In this document: piece after piece, positions 1 through 10,100 of the stretch
Layout: each line of letters opens with the position of its first letter
How positions within the stretch are numbered: position 1 is the first letter of the stretch
Program-made: the position numbers and the translations under genes
Assembly (NCBI GenBank): GCA_900155495.1
Contig: FTLJ01000102.1
Location: forward strand, 1 to 64,000
DNA length: 64,000 bases
Direction: 5' to 3'
Origin: Porogramme epimiltina
Lineage: Eukaryota > Basidiomycota > Agaricomycetes > Polyporales > Polyporaceae
Notes under the pieces: model-generated
What the model saw: the letters and a program-made list of their open reading frames with translations, nothing else
What the model was told of the DNA's origin: nothing
Databases searched by the model: none

Positions 1-664
1 GCGCCAGACGGCCACCCCCGGGCCCCCCGCGACGACCTGCGCGTCCTGCCCCACCCGAGAGCGCGAGGGGTGGGTGGGCACGCGCCCCCGCCGCCCCTGA
101 GGCGATGCCAGGGGACACTCGGGGTCGCGCAGGTCGCGTGAGTGTGTACATAATGGGCCCTCGACCCTAGATATCGCCTTGATCTAACTCAATTTCGGGC
201 CAGCCTAGCGCGGCCTCCTCTGTGAGAAGAAAGAAGGCGAGGGGGGGATCCGCGCACGGCCCTCCAAAGCCTCCTTTGCCCGCCCCAGCCCCCAAGCCCG
301 CGCCGGGGAGGGCCCCACGCGCACGCGTTTTTTGCTCGCGCTCGCGGGGCGTCCGCTGAGAGAAGCGTCCGGCCGATTGCGGGGTCCTCCCCCCCATCCG
401 TCAATGCCCTCTCTACATAGATAGCCGACGCATCATCGAGCCCGGTCGGGATGTCTTGTTGCACCAGCGCGCCTGATGTCTCCAAGCCTCGACTCGGGTG
501 CCAGGCTCAGCCCGAGTTTCCCAGAATTCCTCGCATCGACGCCCAAAGGTTATTGCATAACTCCCGCACGTGGCGCGCGCACACCCGCACAAAGCGGACA
601 GACGCGAGAGCAGTCACCATGCACACATCCAGAGTTCCCCAGACCACGCTCCGCCCAGATAAAG
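1..664. other. Left-edge stretch without a supported gene
   Basis: This stretch lies beyond the 3' end of VPS33. Two plus-strand frames are open from the left edge: one stops at 139-141 and one at about 170-172. Either could be the last codons of a convergent gene, but both are proline/arginine-rich, which is typical of chance frames in GC-rich DNA. No domain, splice-supported exon or RNA gene is visible. The rest is probably the VPS33 3' untranslated region and spacer. Confidence 0.4.
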
Positions 665-3503
665 CTACAAGCCGACCTCTTTCGACGTGGCGCTCGCCGT
701 GCCCACAATGCTGTCGACGATGCTGTTCCCGCTCACGATGCCCGTCGTCGCGACTAGGAACTTCCGCCCTGGGGGCGGTAGGTAGGCGGTCAGCCCCCCG
801 AACCGATCCGCGCTGCACAAAACAGGCGGGCTCACCTTTGTTCTGGCGCCCCACCCAGCGCAGCGCCGCGATCTCCGTGTACGTGCACCCGCCCAGGAAG
901 AACACGACCGTCGTCGTCGGCCGCTCTCTCGGAAGCACTGTCGGGCGGCGCGCGCACGGCGGATGTTAGCTCGGCGAACGCCCCGGAATGCAGAGAGGGC
1001 ACGCACTCAGGCTCGCGGCCGGCGGCGGCGCGGACGCGTCGTGGCCCGCGGGGATCCGCTGCACGACGTCCACCGTCTCGCCTGGGATGGACGCGACGAC
1101 GTCCTCGAAGCCCTTCCACCCGACGATGGGGTGCGCCTGCACGAGCGGGCTCGCCCCGCCCCGCCGGGAGCTCTCGCCGTCCCCACCCTTCTTGTCCTTG
1201 TCGGCCGCCGGGTTGCTGAGCACACCGCCCTTCTGCGCGACGCACTGCACGAGTCGGACGCTGATCGGCGCGAAGCCCGAGTAGACGTAGCTGATGTCAT
1301 TCTCTAGCTCCTCCATCGGGTCGGGGTCTTCGATGAGCAGCCTCAGCTGTTTCCGCAGGTTGGCGTAAGGATACTTGAAGTCCACAATGGCCTGAGGCGC
1401 GTTCGGCGGTAGGGGGTTGGGGAGTAGAACGGCGAGAGGCGGTGCTGCGAGAGATAGCAATAGAGGGAGGTGATTGTAGCCATACGTCTGCGCCCCCAGC
1501 GTAATTAGTAACGAATCATCTATTGCGACACGTGGAAAGGCACCTGTAGAATTTCGCGCTTTAGGCTTTCTAGGGACTTCGACTTCACACCTCCTAGAAC
1601 TATGCTCGCCAAACAGAGCAACCGGACAACGGTGTGCATGTCTGCGCCCTGGGCTACCATGTCTTCAATCGCTGAAATCTGGGCGTTAACCTCATATAGC
1701 GCAAGTAAATCTGGAGGCCACCTATCAGCACAACTATATCCGCTCTATTGCATGATTTACCCACTCTGCTGGATCTCGAGGGATTTATTGAACTCTTCCG
1801 TCCTCGTCATGGGCACGAGCATCTCCGACAAACCGGTGTCTGCAGCAACGTTCAGCGTCATTCAGACTGACAGGCCGACAGCTACTCACGCAGCCTCAGC
1901 GACTGGTGGTCGCTCTGCAGCCCCCCAAGCTTGCCCACGAAGTCGCGCAGCTGGGCGACCGTCTTCGCCTGATGTCTGAGCTATACAGCGCGCCCACAGT
2001 CAGCACCCGCCACTGTCCCGCCACGGCAGCCCGCGCTTCCACCGCGCTGCGGGCGGTCGCGAGGCGGCCCGGGTGGTAACGAGCACCCACTTTGTAGTCC
2101 TCGTCGAGCCGGCGTGCCACCTGGTTCAGCTTCTTGCCGACCGCGGAGAAGTTGAGGTCCCGCAGCTCGGCCAATAGTGGGTCCGTCGCTGAATTAAGGT
2201 GGTGCTTCTTCTTCTTCTCCTTAGTGAGTGCCCCGGCCGCGCTCGGTGCGGTCGAGGTGGACGCGGCCCCTGCGGCTGCAGGGCCGTCCGGTTGGTTTGG
2301 CCCCGTCGGCGGCGACACGAGGGAAACAGGCAGCTCTACGTGTGCTGTCGCGGGCGGAAATTAGGTGTCAGAGTGGATATGCCTGGCGCGCGAAGGGGCG
2401 TACAGTTCTTGATGCCAATCATCTCGTCCACGAGACCTTCATATGTCAGCTGCGTGAGTAGAGGGGAGATCATGTCCACTCTGCGGTCTAGGATGATCAG
2501 CGAGTCGACATTTTCCGAGTAAGAGTTTAGATGCGTCTCAGAGTTCGCCGCCGCCGCTTGTGGAGTATTTCTTATGAGTAGATTTGCCAGCCTCTAGATT
2601 GAATTGTAAGCGGCATCCCAGCACAGAACGTTAATGTACACACCGCAGCGTAGTCGCCCTTTCCAACTATTCGCGGGAAAAGGCCGTGCAGCTTCTCTAG
2701 TGTGAGGAGGGCTTGCATTGAGTCGTATACGATAGTCTCATCTCCGTCCTGACTGTACATTAGGCCCCGTACGGTTGCACACGGATAGCGTATCACGTAC
2801 TCACCACCCATATCTCTTTGAAGGCATTGTCACTTTCGAGAGAGATGACATCATCTGCTAGGGGAATGAACTGGAGGTTGTACGAAGACACAGTGACATC
2901 CCCGAGCACGCCCTCCTCTTCCAGGATGCGCGTGACGAGGGTCGACGTTCTAGGCACGAGGAAGAGGGTATATGTGTGCTTCTGCGACTCCCTGGCATGT
3001 CGTTTGATCTGGTCTTACGACAGATGAGCGAGGGGCGTATAATGTCTGGGGCAGCGGTGCCTAACCTGCCACAATCTTAACCCACTTGATGAGCGGCCGG
3101 CAGAGGTACACGATGTTGGTGGACGTCGCGGACAATGGCCCCGGCTCGAGCCAGAACATCTTGTCCACACCATGATGCTTGGCGAACAGTCAACCGCGAA
3201 CGCGGACGTTTGTAGGAGCAATGGATACGCACCTTCAGCAGCGAGACCTCGGTCACTAATCCCAAAGGCCCAGCGAGTGTGGGGTCCAGCACCAGTGTCT
3301 TAGCCCCATTGACCTGCACTCCCAGAGCTGCTCAATCCTCCTTTCTAACGAGTACCAAGAGTCCCAGCACGTACGGAATTGAGCGCGGCCACAAGCGCTT
3401 TCCTTGCGAGCTCTCTCAACGAGGATACATCGAGCAAGCCGTCCGTGTTGCCGTCCGTCTTGGATACCGCAGCTTCAGAAGGAGGCACAGATGAAGCTGC
3501 CAT
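665..3503 (-). CDS. VPS33: Vacuolar sorting protein VPS33, Sec1/Munc18 family
   Basis: This is an SM (Sec1/Munc18) protein, the SNARE-binding subunit of the HOPS and CORVET tethers, which drive fusion at endosomes and the vacuole. The gene is split by many short introns. The first exon starts MAASSVPPSEAAV at 3503, and a following exon reads KTLVLDPTLAGPLGLVTEVS, a hallmark of the Vps33 N-terminus. Central exons carry LLAELRDLNFSAVGKKLNQ (about 2,170-2,110) and a coiled segment with KTVAQLRDFVGKLGGLQ (about 1,960-1,900). The C-terminal exons hold PIVGWKGFEDV and the SM signature FFLGGCTYTEIAALRW (about 910-850). The last exon ends TASATSKEVGL with its stop at 665-667. A lysine run (KEKKKKHH) lies in a proline/alanine-rich insert just before LLAELRDLNF. 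The product is estimated at 630-680 residues. Identity is secure; exact exon edges were not all resolved. Confidence 0.9.
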
Positions 3504-4059
3504 AGTGGCGGCCTGAGCAATCGGTATCAGAGAGGGCAGGACCTCAGCAGGAAGTGCAAGAACACGGAGGTGGCGCGTGCGATGAGTCCGCGTCTATGAC
3601 ACACACACGTGCAGGGTACGTGACCCCTGGGCTAAGGCAGCCTTGGATGGATGGCATACGTATCATGAGCTTGCACTTGCTGGCACATCACAGATGCCGG
3701 TCTCTCGCTTAGTAATTCCCCTCCCTACACATAGACCGTCTCAAGTCCCAAGTCACGAGAATCTGCGAGCCCTGGATATCGCCACAAGTTCTGTTCTCCA
3801 TAGTACAGTATGACCATATCGCAATTATGATGCAACATCCTTTGAATGTCCTAGCATGTCAGATGGGCATGAAGTCCGGTGGTACAAGACGGTACTACAG
3901 CATATTCATACAATCGACGATACTATCTACTCCTATAATGGGGGGACCGTGAAGCAATTGGAGACTTTGGCTTGGACCAAATCATTGAACGTGCCACAGG
4001 ATATAAACGATGCAACACTTACCAGAAAACCGTAAACCGATAGTCAGATGGTTGTACGC
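3504..4059. other. Spacer between VPS33 and the first dsRBM gene
   Basis: No gene was recognised. The part from about 3,900 upward resembles about 6,130-6,250: both contain a shared stretch around TTGGCTTGGACCAAAT (3,967-3,982 and 6,220-6,235). It is therefore the 3' flank of the duplicated unit. The remainder is the VPS33 upstream region. Confidence 0.5.
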
Positions 4060-4462
4060 TCACTAACGCGCATATCCTTGTCAGATATACCGTAAAATGT
4101 GTAGTGAACGTGCTATTACTTACGCAGTGTCCACTAAGAGCCATTAGCCTCGCGGCAGCTTCTTTAGCTGCTTTCTTCGACGGCCCTACTGCCGTGAAGT
4201 TCTCGAGGACTTCACCCCTGTCTAGGTACGCAACGTTACTAGAGCATCGCAAAGAGGACTGGTTGTATTGAAACTTACAGATAGGTGTAGCGGAGAAGAT
4301 GGGGATATGATCCTCTCCTCCCACGCGGTTCGTGGACCATTCCAACAACCCCTTGCTCCATTCGTTGATTTGAGGAAGGTATCCCCAGACTATCGAAGGT
4401 TCTGTGAAGGTATGCGTCCCTATGCGTTCCATGAAAGGAATGTGGGTGGGTTGCGGAAACAT
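4060..4462 (-). CDS. Small dsRNA-binding-motif protein, copy A
   Basis: Three exons can be joined: 4462-4279, 4221-4124 and a last exon of only the stop codon (4062-4060), giving 94 residues. The protein is almost entirely one dsRBM. It has an N-terminal WGYLPQINEWSKG helix region, a middle with VGGEDHIPIFSATP, and the C-terminal helix signature VGPSKKAAKEAAARLMALSG. In known dsRBMs the SKKxAKxxAA helix contacts the RNA backbone. Introns are 4278-4222 and 4123-4063, both with GTAAGT donors. An internal ATG at 4432 would give a product 10 residues shorter. It is about 74% identical (51 of 69 core residues) to copy B at 6321-6712. The fold is clear; the function is unknown. Binding of double-stranded or structured RNA is inferred. 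No catalytic domain (Dicer, ADAR, RNase III) is attached. Confidence 0.8.
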
Positions 4463-4538
4463 ATGACTTTTAACAGACGATGAAGAAGGCGGGCTGGAGG
4501 GTGGGAGTCGAATGTGGGCGAACCTGCAGTGCCCTACA

Positions 4539-4546
4539 CTTAAATA
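4539..4546 (-). promoter_or_regulatory. Putative TATA element of dsRBM copy A
   Basis: The minus strand reads TATTTAAG about 77 bases before the first ATG of copy A. Copy B has a similar element (TATATAAG) about 100 bases before its ATG, which supports a retained promoter in both copies. Confidence 0.45.
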
Positions 4547-4929
4547 CCCTGCCCTCTAGCGAACACGTTGTTGCCCTTACCCAAAGCTAGCATGCAACTT
4601 TAGAGCTCGTGCCCACATTCTGGACACAGTTCCCGTAACCTAAATGACCCGAGGCATCCACAAACTGCCAATATTCGGGCGCAGTAGCGGGGAAAGATAG
4701 GTGCCGTGGTCTTGGCCCGTATCAATACCCTACGGCATGCAAACCTTATCCTATCGAAGGCTTCTGGCTGAGCTCTGTATGCTGCACCGACAACACGAGG
4801 AACAATCGTGCCGCACTAGGCTTTAGAGAGGGCATCATATTTCTGTGACTAGGAATGAAATGAATATCTTACACCTGGGTACAACTCAAGTGCAACTCAT
4901 ATTTTCGGAGTCACTCACCGAGGAAGAAA

Positions 4930-5500
4930 ATGTGTCAGACCTCTGCGCGCTGTGCTGCAGTCACGGGTCCTTCTGGCGGTAGGGTGAGTAGTCTCGCCGG
5001 AGAAGATCAACAAGAAAGGGTCAGCAGCACCTACGTGCAAAATTTGTCTTGACAAGCTTCCTACAAAGTTTGGACATTTGACATACTAACAGGGGGGGTT
5101 CGATACCGCCCTCGAGGCCCCACTTGCTATGTTAACTCTCGTGGCCGTTGGCCGCAACACTCCGATCTGGTGAAATCGGAAAATGGGCTCTAGCGGTTTA
5201 TGAACAACCACACCCCAAGACTAGAGTCTGGGAGGTTCTATGGGGGAGTGGTCGTTGGCCTTCAGTGTACCGGTTTCAGAATCAGAGTTAGTGCTGCGGT
5301 AGCTTCTGAGGGAGCGGAGGCTGCTTACAAATCCCGCATCGGCGTAGTGACGGCACTGGCACCTAAAATTAAACAGCATTACCGCCGACTGTCAACCACC
5401 CCGCACAGTGACAAAGTGGTACTGTGCAGCGAGGATCCTATAACGGGGAATTGTCTGTTAGACAACAAGAAACGTCGGCGAATGATCAAGTTCGCAGATA
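4930..5500 (-). pseudogene. Degenerate copy of the NTE1 C-terminal coding region
   Basis: Minus-strand sequence matches the 3' exons of the intact NTE1. GCCAGTGCCGTCA (about 5,360) corresponds to the MGASAV exon. GTGTGGTTGTTCAT (about 5,205) corresponds to the VWLFINRW exon. A stretch at about 5,000-4,945 resembles the last codons of NTE1. The copy has a TAG in place of the tryptophan codon after FINR, no continuous frame, and lacks the upstream patatin catalytic exons. It cannot encode a phospholipase. It shows that the neighbouring dsRBM copy arose by duplication together with the end of NTE1. Confidence 0.7.
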
Positions 5501-5560
5501 AGGCTGACAACAGTCCGCGGCACTCATCATCTTGTCTAATGTCTGTGTCGTCGTGAGACC

Positions 5561-6320
5561 TGCGCTACAGTAAAGTTGCTGATGCATACTTCGGATGGGG
5601 GTGGATACGCACATTTGAAAGAGACGTCTCGGTCCGGCGGGTGCGGAGTCGACACAAATTCGCATGTGCACCCAATGACGCCCCGTCTCCCACCAAAAAC
5701 CCAAGCATTCGCGAAATCGAAGGCGTCTTGGTGTCCTCCTTGCAGGCCCACTTCGTCGAAGACACCATAGGACGCCGGCGTTGAGCCTTTTGCATTGGAC
5801 CACCCTATAAGGGGATGCGGACGAAGAGACTACGATTAGAGCCCGGATGGGCGACACTTGGGAGTAAAGAAGTATGATTCCGGCGAGAGGAGAACTTAGA
5901 TGCGGTTGGCAGTGGAGCTCTGGGTGGCGCCCACTCACAGGTGATTCACGTGCGCCCAGCGTGTGATTCTAGACTCTGGAGTCAGCGTCATTCGTTGCAG
6001 GGCTTGAAGCTTGAAGCTTGAAGTCCGGGTCGTGCAGGGCGGATTGTGGACAATCATTCATGGGCTCTTTCATACTATGAATTTCCTCATACAGGGCGAG
6101 CCTACAGGACTGGAACATCGACCTCCCTCCTATTCGTATTCGTACAAACGACTACTCTCAACTCCTTCTACGTTGTCACCAGAGTGGTGATATAGATGCA
6201 CATCTAGACGAAGCTTGGACGTTTGGCTTGGACCAAATTATTGAACGTAAAATGCGATGTCAGGAAGGCTCTCACAAGCGATGACCATTGGGATCGCGGC
6301 GGGGACGGCGTTCCCGGCCC
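5561..6320. other. Spacer between the duplicated units, unidentified open frames
   Basis: Overlapping minus-strand frames run through 5,938-5,500. One reads FDEVGLQGGHQDAFDFANAWVFGG with good composition, but I recognise no family. They are not similar to the NTE1 exons. A short tandem run of GCTTGAA lies at about 6,003-6,022. From about 6,130 the sequence is the 3' flank of the inner duplicated unit. No gene is called. Confidence 0.35.
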
Positions 6321-6712
6321 TCACTGCCGTCGAAATAGGTGTTAGACGTTGCTACATAGTATCACAGAAGCACTACTCACGCAATGACCGCTGAGGGCCA
6401 TCAACTTGGCGGCCGCTTCCTTCGCGGCCTTCTTTGACCTCCCTTCAGCGGTGAAATCAGCAAGGACTTCCTCCTTGTCTGTACGCATGATGATGTGAGG
6501 GTTGGTAGGGTAAGCCAATTAAGCCACTGGTAGCACTCACACACGGGGGTCGCTGAAAAGAGAGGAAGGTGATCCTTCCCTCCCACACGTTCAACGCGCC
6601 AATTCAAGTCACCCTTGCTCCATTCGTGAAGCTGAGGCAGGTAGCCCCAAGAAACACCATCGACGGGCGCGAGGAACCCGTGGCTGCCAGCGCGATCCTT
6701 GAAGGAATCCAT
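6321..6712 (-). CDS. Small dsRNA-binding-motif protein, copy B
   Basis: Three exons join cleanly: 6712-6541, 6478-6381 and the stop codon alone (6323-6321), giving 90 residues. It starts MDSFKDRAGSHGFLAPVDG, then WGYLPQLHEWSKG, VGGKDHLPLFSATP and the dsRBM C-terminal helix GRSKKAAKEAAAKLMALSG. Introns are 6540-6479 and 6380-6324, at the same positions and phases as in copy A. The product is a single dsRBM with a short N-terminal tail. It lies about 420 bases downstream of the NTE1 stop on the same strand, with its own TATA-like element. The two copies differ at about 18 of 69 core residues, yet keep the KKAAKE helix and the reading frame. RNA binding is inferred from the motif; partner and role are unknown. 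Confidence 0.82.
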
Positions 6713-6812
6713 TGTAGAGAGTCGCTTTGGTGGAGGTGTTGTGGTTAGAATGAGAGATGCAGTGGAGAGATGGGTTGAGGAGGGGTTGGGAGTGCACCTC
6801 GAAAGTCTTGTG

Positions 6813-6820
6813 CTTATATA
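6813..6820 (-). promoter_or_regulatory. Putative TATA element of dsRBM copy B
   Basis: The minus strand reads TATATAAG about 100 bases before the ATG at 6712, with a pyrimidine-rich stretch between it and the start codon. Confidence 0.5.
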
Positions 6821-7130
6821 TCCTCATCTAGGCCCCTTTACGACGAACACCGTTCAGATAATGGGGGCCTCTGGCCAAACGAACTTCGTGCAGACGCTAC
6901 GGCAGCCGATCGTTCGTATCGCACACATTTTGGAAAGGGTATCATGGTCACCGACGCGCGGAGACTTCTTGACGCAGCTGAATCATTCAATCTCGGTACC
7001 GAATGGTATGCGGTGAATTCGTCATTGGATTGAGAGAACTATGCTACAGCTATCTGCGGTTCTTTGTCAGCATTGAACGAAGACCGTATCTTTTAGAGGT
7101 CCTTACCGGAGGCGAGAACGAGTAACACAT

Positions 7131-10100
7131 CTAGATAGAGTTGCGACGTGCGCTACGGCCGCGGGTCCTGCCTGCGGCAGGACGACTAGTTTCGCCGATG
7201 AAGGCCGATGGGAGAAGGCCATCGGCATCGAATTTCTCCAGGAAATCCATTGCGGCATGGTAGCCCTTCTTCTGAATCTCCTCGAACTTTCCAAATTGGA
7301 GGGTGCCGTACTTTATGGATCAAACGAGAGCTCAATGCGGATCTAATGCTTGAGAACAGCTTTGCTCACCTCTTGAACGGGCATTTGCATGTACAAGCAG
7401 CCCTTGGTTATCTTAGCTTCCTCCAAAGTCTTCACGCTTGATACGCTGGTATCGAAAATCAATGCTGCGAACGGATGCTCCGGCGCCACGGCATGACTCA
7501 CTATGCCAGCCTTTGCTGCAGTTCCGTGATCGCGGGAACGCTGCGTGCGTTAGAGAAAGGGTTCCACCGGTTGATGAACAACCACACTCCTGAGACGGAA
7601 TCTCCGAAGTTCCGCGGGGAGTTGTCGTCGATCTTGAGAACCACAAGTGGGAATTGCAATCAGTGCTGCAGGAACTTCTGAAGGAGAAAATTGCACTCAC
7701 CGACCCCACATCTGAAGCTATGACGGCACTAGCTCCCATAGACAGCATTGCTGAGACCTGCCAATTGCTCAGCCAAAATGAATACGAGGAGGGTGGCGCC
7801 ATCTGCCTACTCACAGGGAGATTGTCCACTACGGGAACGGAAACGTTAGCGAATGATTATTGACACGTTGGGATGACGTACCGTAGCCGCCATCGACGAG
7901 CATGTTCCCATTATCACAAATAGGAGGCAGCAAGCCGACCAGGGTCATGGATGCACCTACACAGGTTGTTAGTGTCGGATTGCAAGGAGCGCATTGGATA
8001 CCTACGGATGAACCGCCACGCATACCCGGTCTCGTGGATCTCCATCTGCGACGGGTTAAGGTTCGTTGAATTGCAGAAGAACGGAAGCCACATGTCTTCG
8101 ATGTGTAGATCGTAGAATGCCTGCGCCGAGATGGGTCAATATTTTCAACGCCACAGCAAGGTCTCCTCGTGGATCAAACCTTGTAGATGGACCTATTGAA
8201 CTCATGACCCTATAGCAGGCCAGTTAGCTCTGCAATGTGTCCTCAGCGACCGGACGAACCGTAGTATAAGCGACGATGGGGTACGTCACGTCAGATAACA
8301 TGCGCCATATGTTGCCCATTCGTGCACTAAACTGCTTGGCACGGCCGGAACTGGAGAGCAAGTCGCCTTCGCGCGCATACAGGCCTCCGATGAGAGCGCC
8401 AATACTTGTTCCTCCGATGTGGTCAACAGGTATGCCGTACTCTTCCATAGCGCGGAGAACGCCCTGCGGTAAAAGACGGTCAACAGGATCTCCTAATTGT
8501 TCTTGAGGGAACCCACGGACCAGATGAGAAATCCCTCGTGCACCACCTCCCCCGAGGACGACTCCGATCGACTTGCCGCATATCCTCCTCGCGAGACGCG
8601 CAAAGTCGCTCATGTGCGGCGGCCGCTGGGGGCGTGGGTCGCTTCTTGCGCCGCGGTAACGCTGTATTTCGCTCTGGACCCTGTCCTTCATCTTCTTCAG
8701 CGCGACGACGGCCGCAGGGTCCTGTGGTTGCGGGGGTGCCCTTCCAACAGAGGGGTTGATCCCCTAAAACTCTTGTGAGACACGTCACAGATGCAGAGTA
8801 GAGGCACCTCACGGGTAACTCGACGTGGATGTGCTGGTGAATCCATGGTCGGAGCTGTAGGTTGATTTAAGTTTTCCGCAGCACAGCGGTGTGACCTTTT
8901 GGCGTACCTTCAGCCATTCGCGTGTTGACCCTGGCACGACCGACCTATCCGGATGAAGCAGCACCAACTCTTTTCTCGCCGTAGTCTTCAGCGACAAAAG
9001 CAGCCGCTCGTACTCTCCGATGCTAGGGTCGTCTCCCGTCCCCACCACCATCACACAATCCGCCTGCGGCCTGATCAGCATGGAACCCCCGCAGGGCGAG
9101 CTTCCGACGCACCTGCCGGATACACGTCTGTGTCCACGAGCTGCTGACGGCAGAGTCAGCTATATAGAGCACAATGCGATACTTCTGCTCCTGCTCGGCA
9201 AGCCATCCTGCAGCCTTGAGCTTGCCCATGCGCGTGAATGCATGCCGGCCGAGATGGTCCGAAATTGATGCCTGATTGAGCAGCACCGTAGGAGCCCCAA
9301 TTCCCTTGAGGGCTGTATGCAACTTGCTTGCAAATACGTCAACGGGAACGTTACGAGAGACAGGGATGACAGCAACGTTTTTGAGGTTGGTGTTTCCGTG
9401 GGCACGCTCCAAAGCCATGTTCTTGTTCGAGGAGTCGAGTTCGGTGCGAACCCGAGAGGCAATCATCTTGAGAAGTCTGTGAAAGGGCCGATTTGAGTGC
9501 CAGTCGCGCTTAAGCGGGTATCGTACATACTGAGCAGTGGTTCGTGGATTCCGTGAAGATATAGCATTGAACAGCGTTTGCGGCATGCGGATGAGCTCAG
9601 TCTCACGGATGGCGTGCAATGTATTTCTGCGCCTGGAACTTGTGATGACGTCCAGCTCACCCACAGTGTCTCCTTGACCGTATTCGGCTACGATATTCAC
9701 GGCGCCGTTTTCTTTCTCTGTGATCGCACGGAGACGACCATTGATGACGATATAGAAACTGTCACTCTCGTCTTCTGGGCGCCACAAAACCTGACCAGCG
9801 TCCACCTGTACCCAGTCCAGGGAGCCGTCGATGTGAAGCACTAGAGACCTCAGGTCAGAAGATGCTAGCCGGTGAGACAGATGAATCGCATACCAAGAGG
9901 TGAGAGAAGTGAGATGAGACGTTTCGCAAGTGTAAGCAAGACAATCGGACGCCTCTCGAGGAGCCGTTCCAAGGCTGTAGATTTCAAATACCCGACATAT
10001 GTGTCTGTCTTTGCTACGATATCGACATACGACGCGGTTTGACACAACGACGCTATATTGATGTCAGCCACAACCACCTCGTAGCTTGATAAATGCCACG

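Larger units (their letters stand above)
3890..5560 (-). repeat. Outer unit of an old tandem duplication (degenerate NTE1 tail + dsRBM gene)
   Basis: Read on the minus strand, this segment has the same order as 6,120-7,800: NTE1 C-terminal coding sequence, spacer, dsRBM gene, then a shared 3' flank (TTGGCTTGGACCAAAT...ATTGAACGT). Alignable islands are the NTE1 tail (about 5,400-5,200 and 5,000-4,930), the dsRBM exons and the flank. The spacers are hardly alignable, so the duplication is old. The limits are approximate. Confidence 0.7.
6120..7800 (-). repeat. Inner unit of the tandem duplication (intact NTE1 3' end + dsRBM gene)
   Basis: This is the counterpart of 3,890-5,560, in the same orientation and order. 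Here the NTE1 part is the real 3' end of a complete gene, so this is taken as the parental arrangement. Boundaries are approximate because the spacers have diverged. Confidence 0.65.

Noticed and set aside
1..172. End of a convergent gene at the left edge
   Set aside because: Two frames are open but neither has recognisable protein sequence; too short to call.
5200..5556. 118-codon plus-strand frame starting MNNHTPRLE, with a similar start (MNNHTPETE) at 7,571
   Set aside because: The similarity comes from the opposite strand: both are the complement of NTE1 C-terminal coding sequence (VWLFINR region), one intact and one degenerate.
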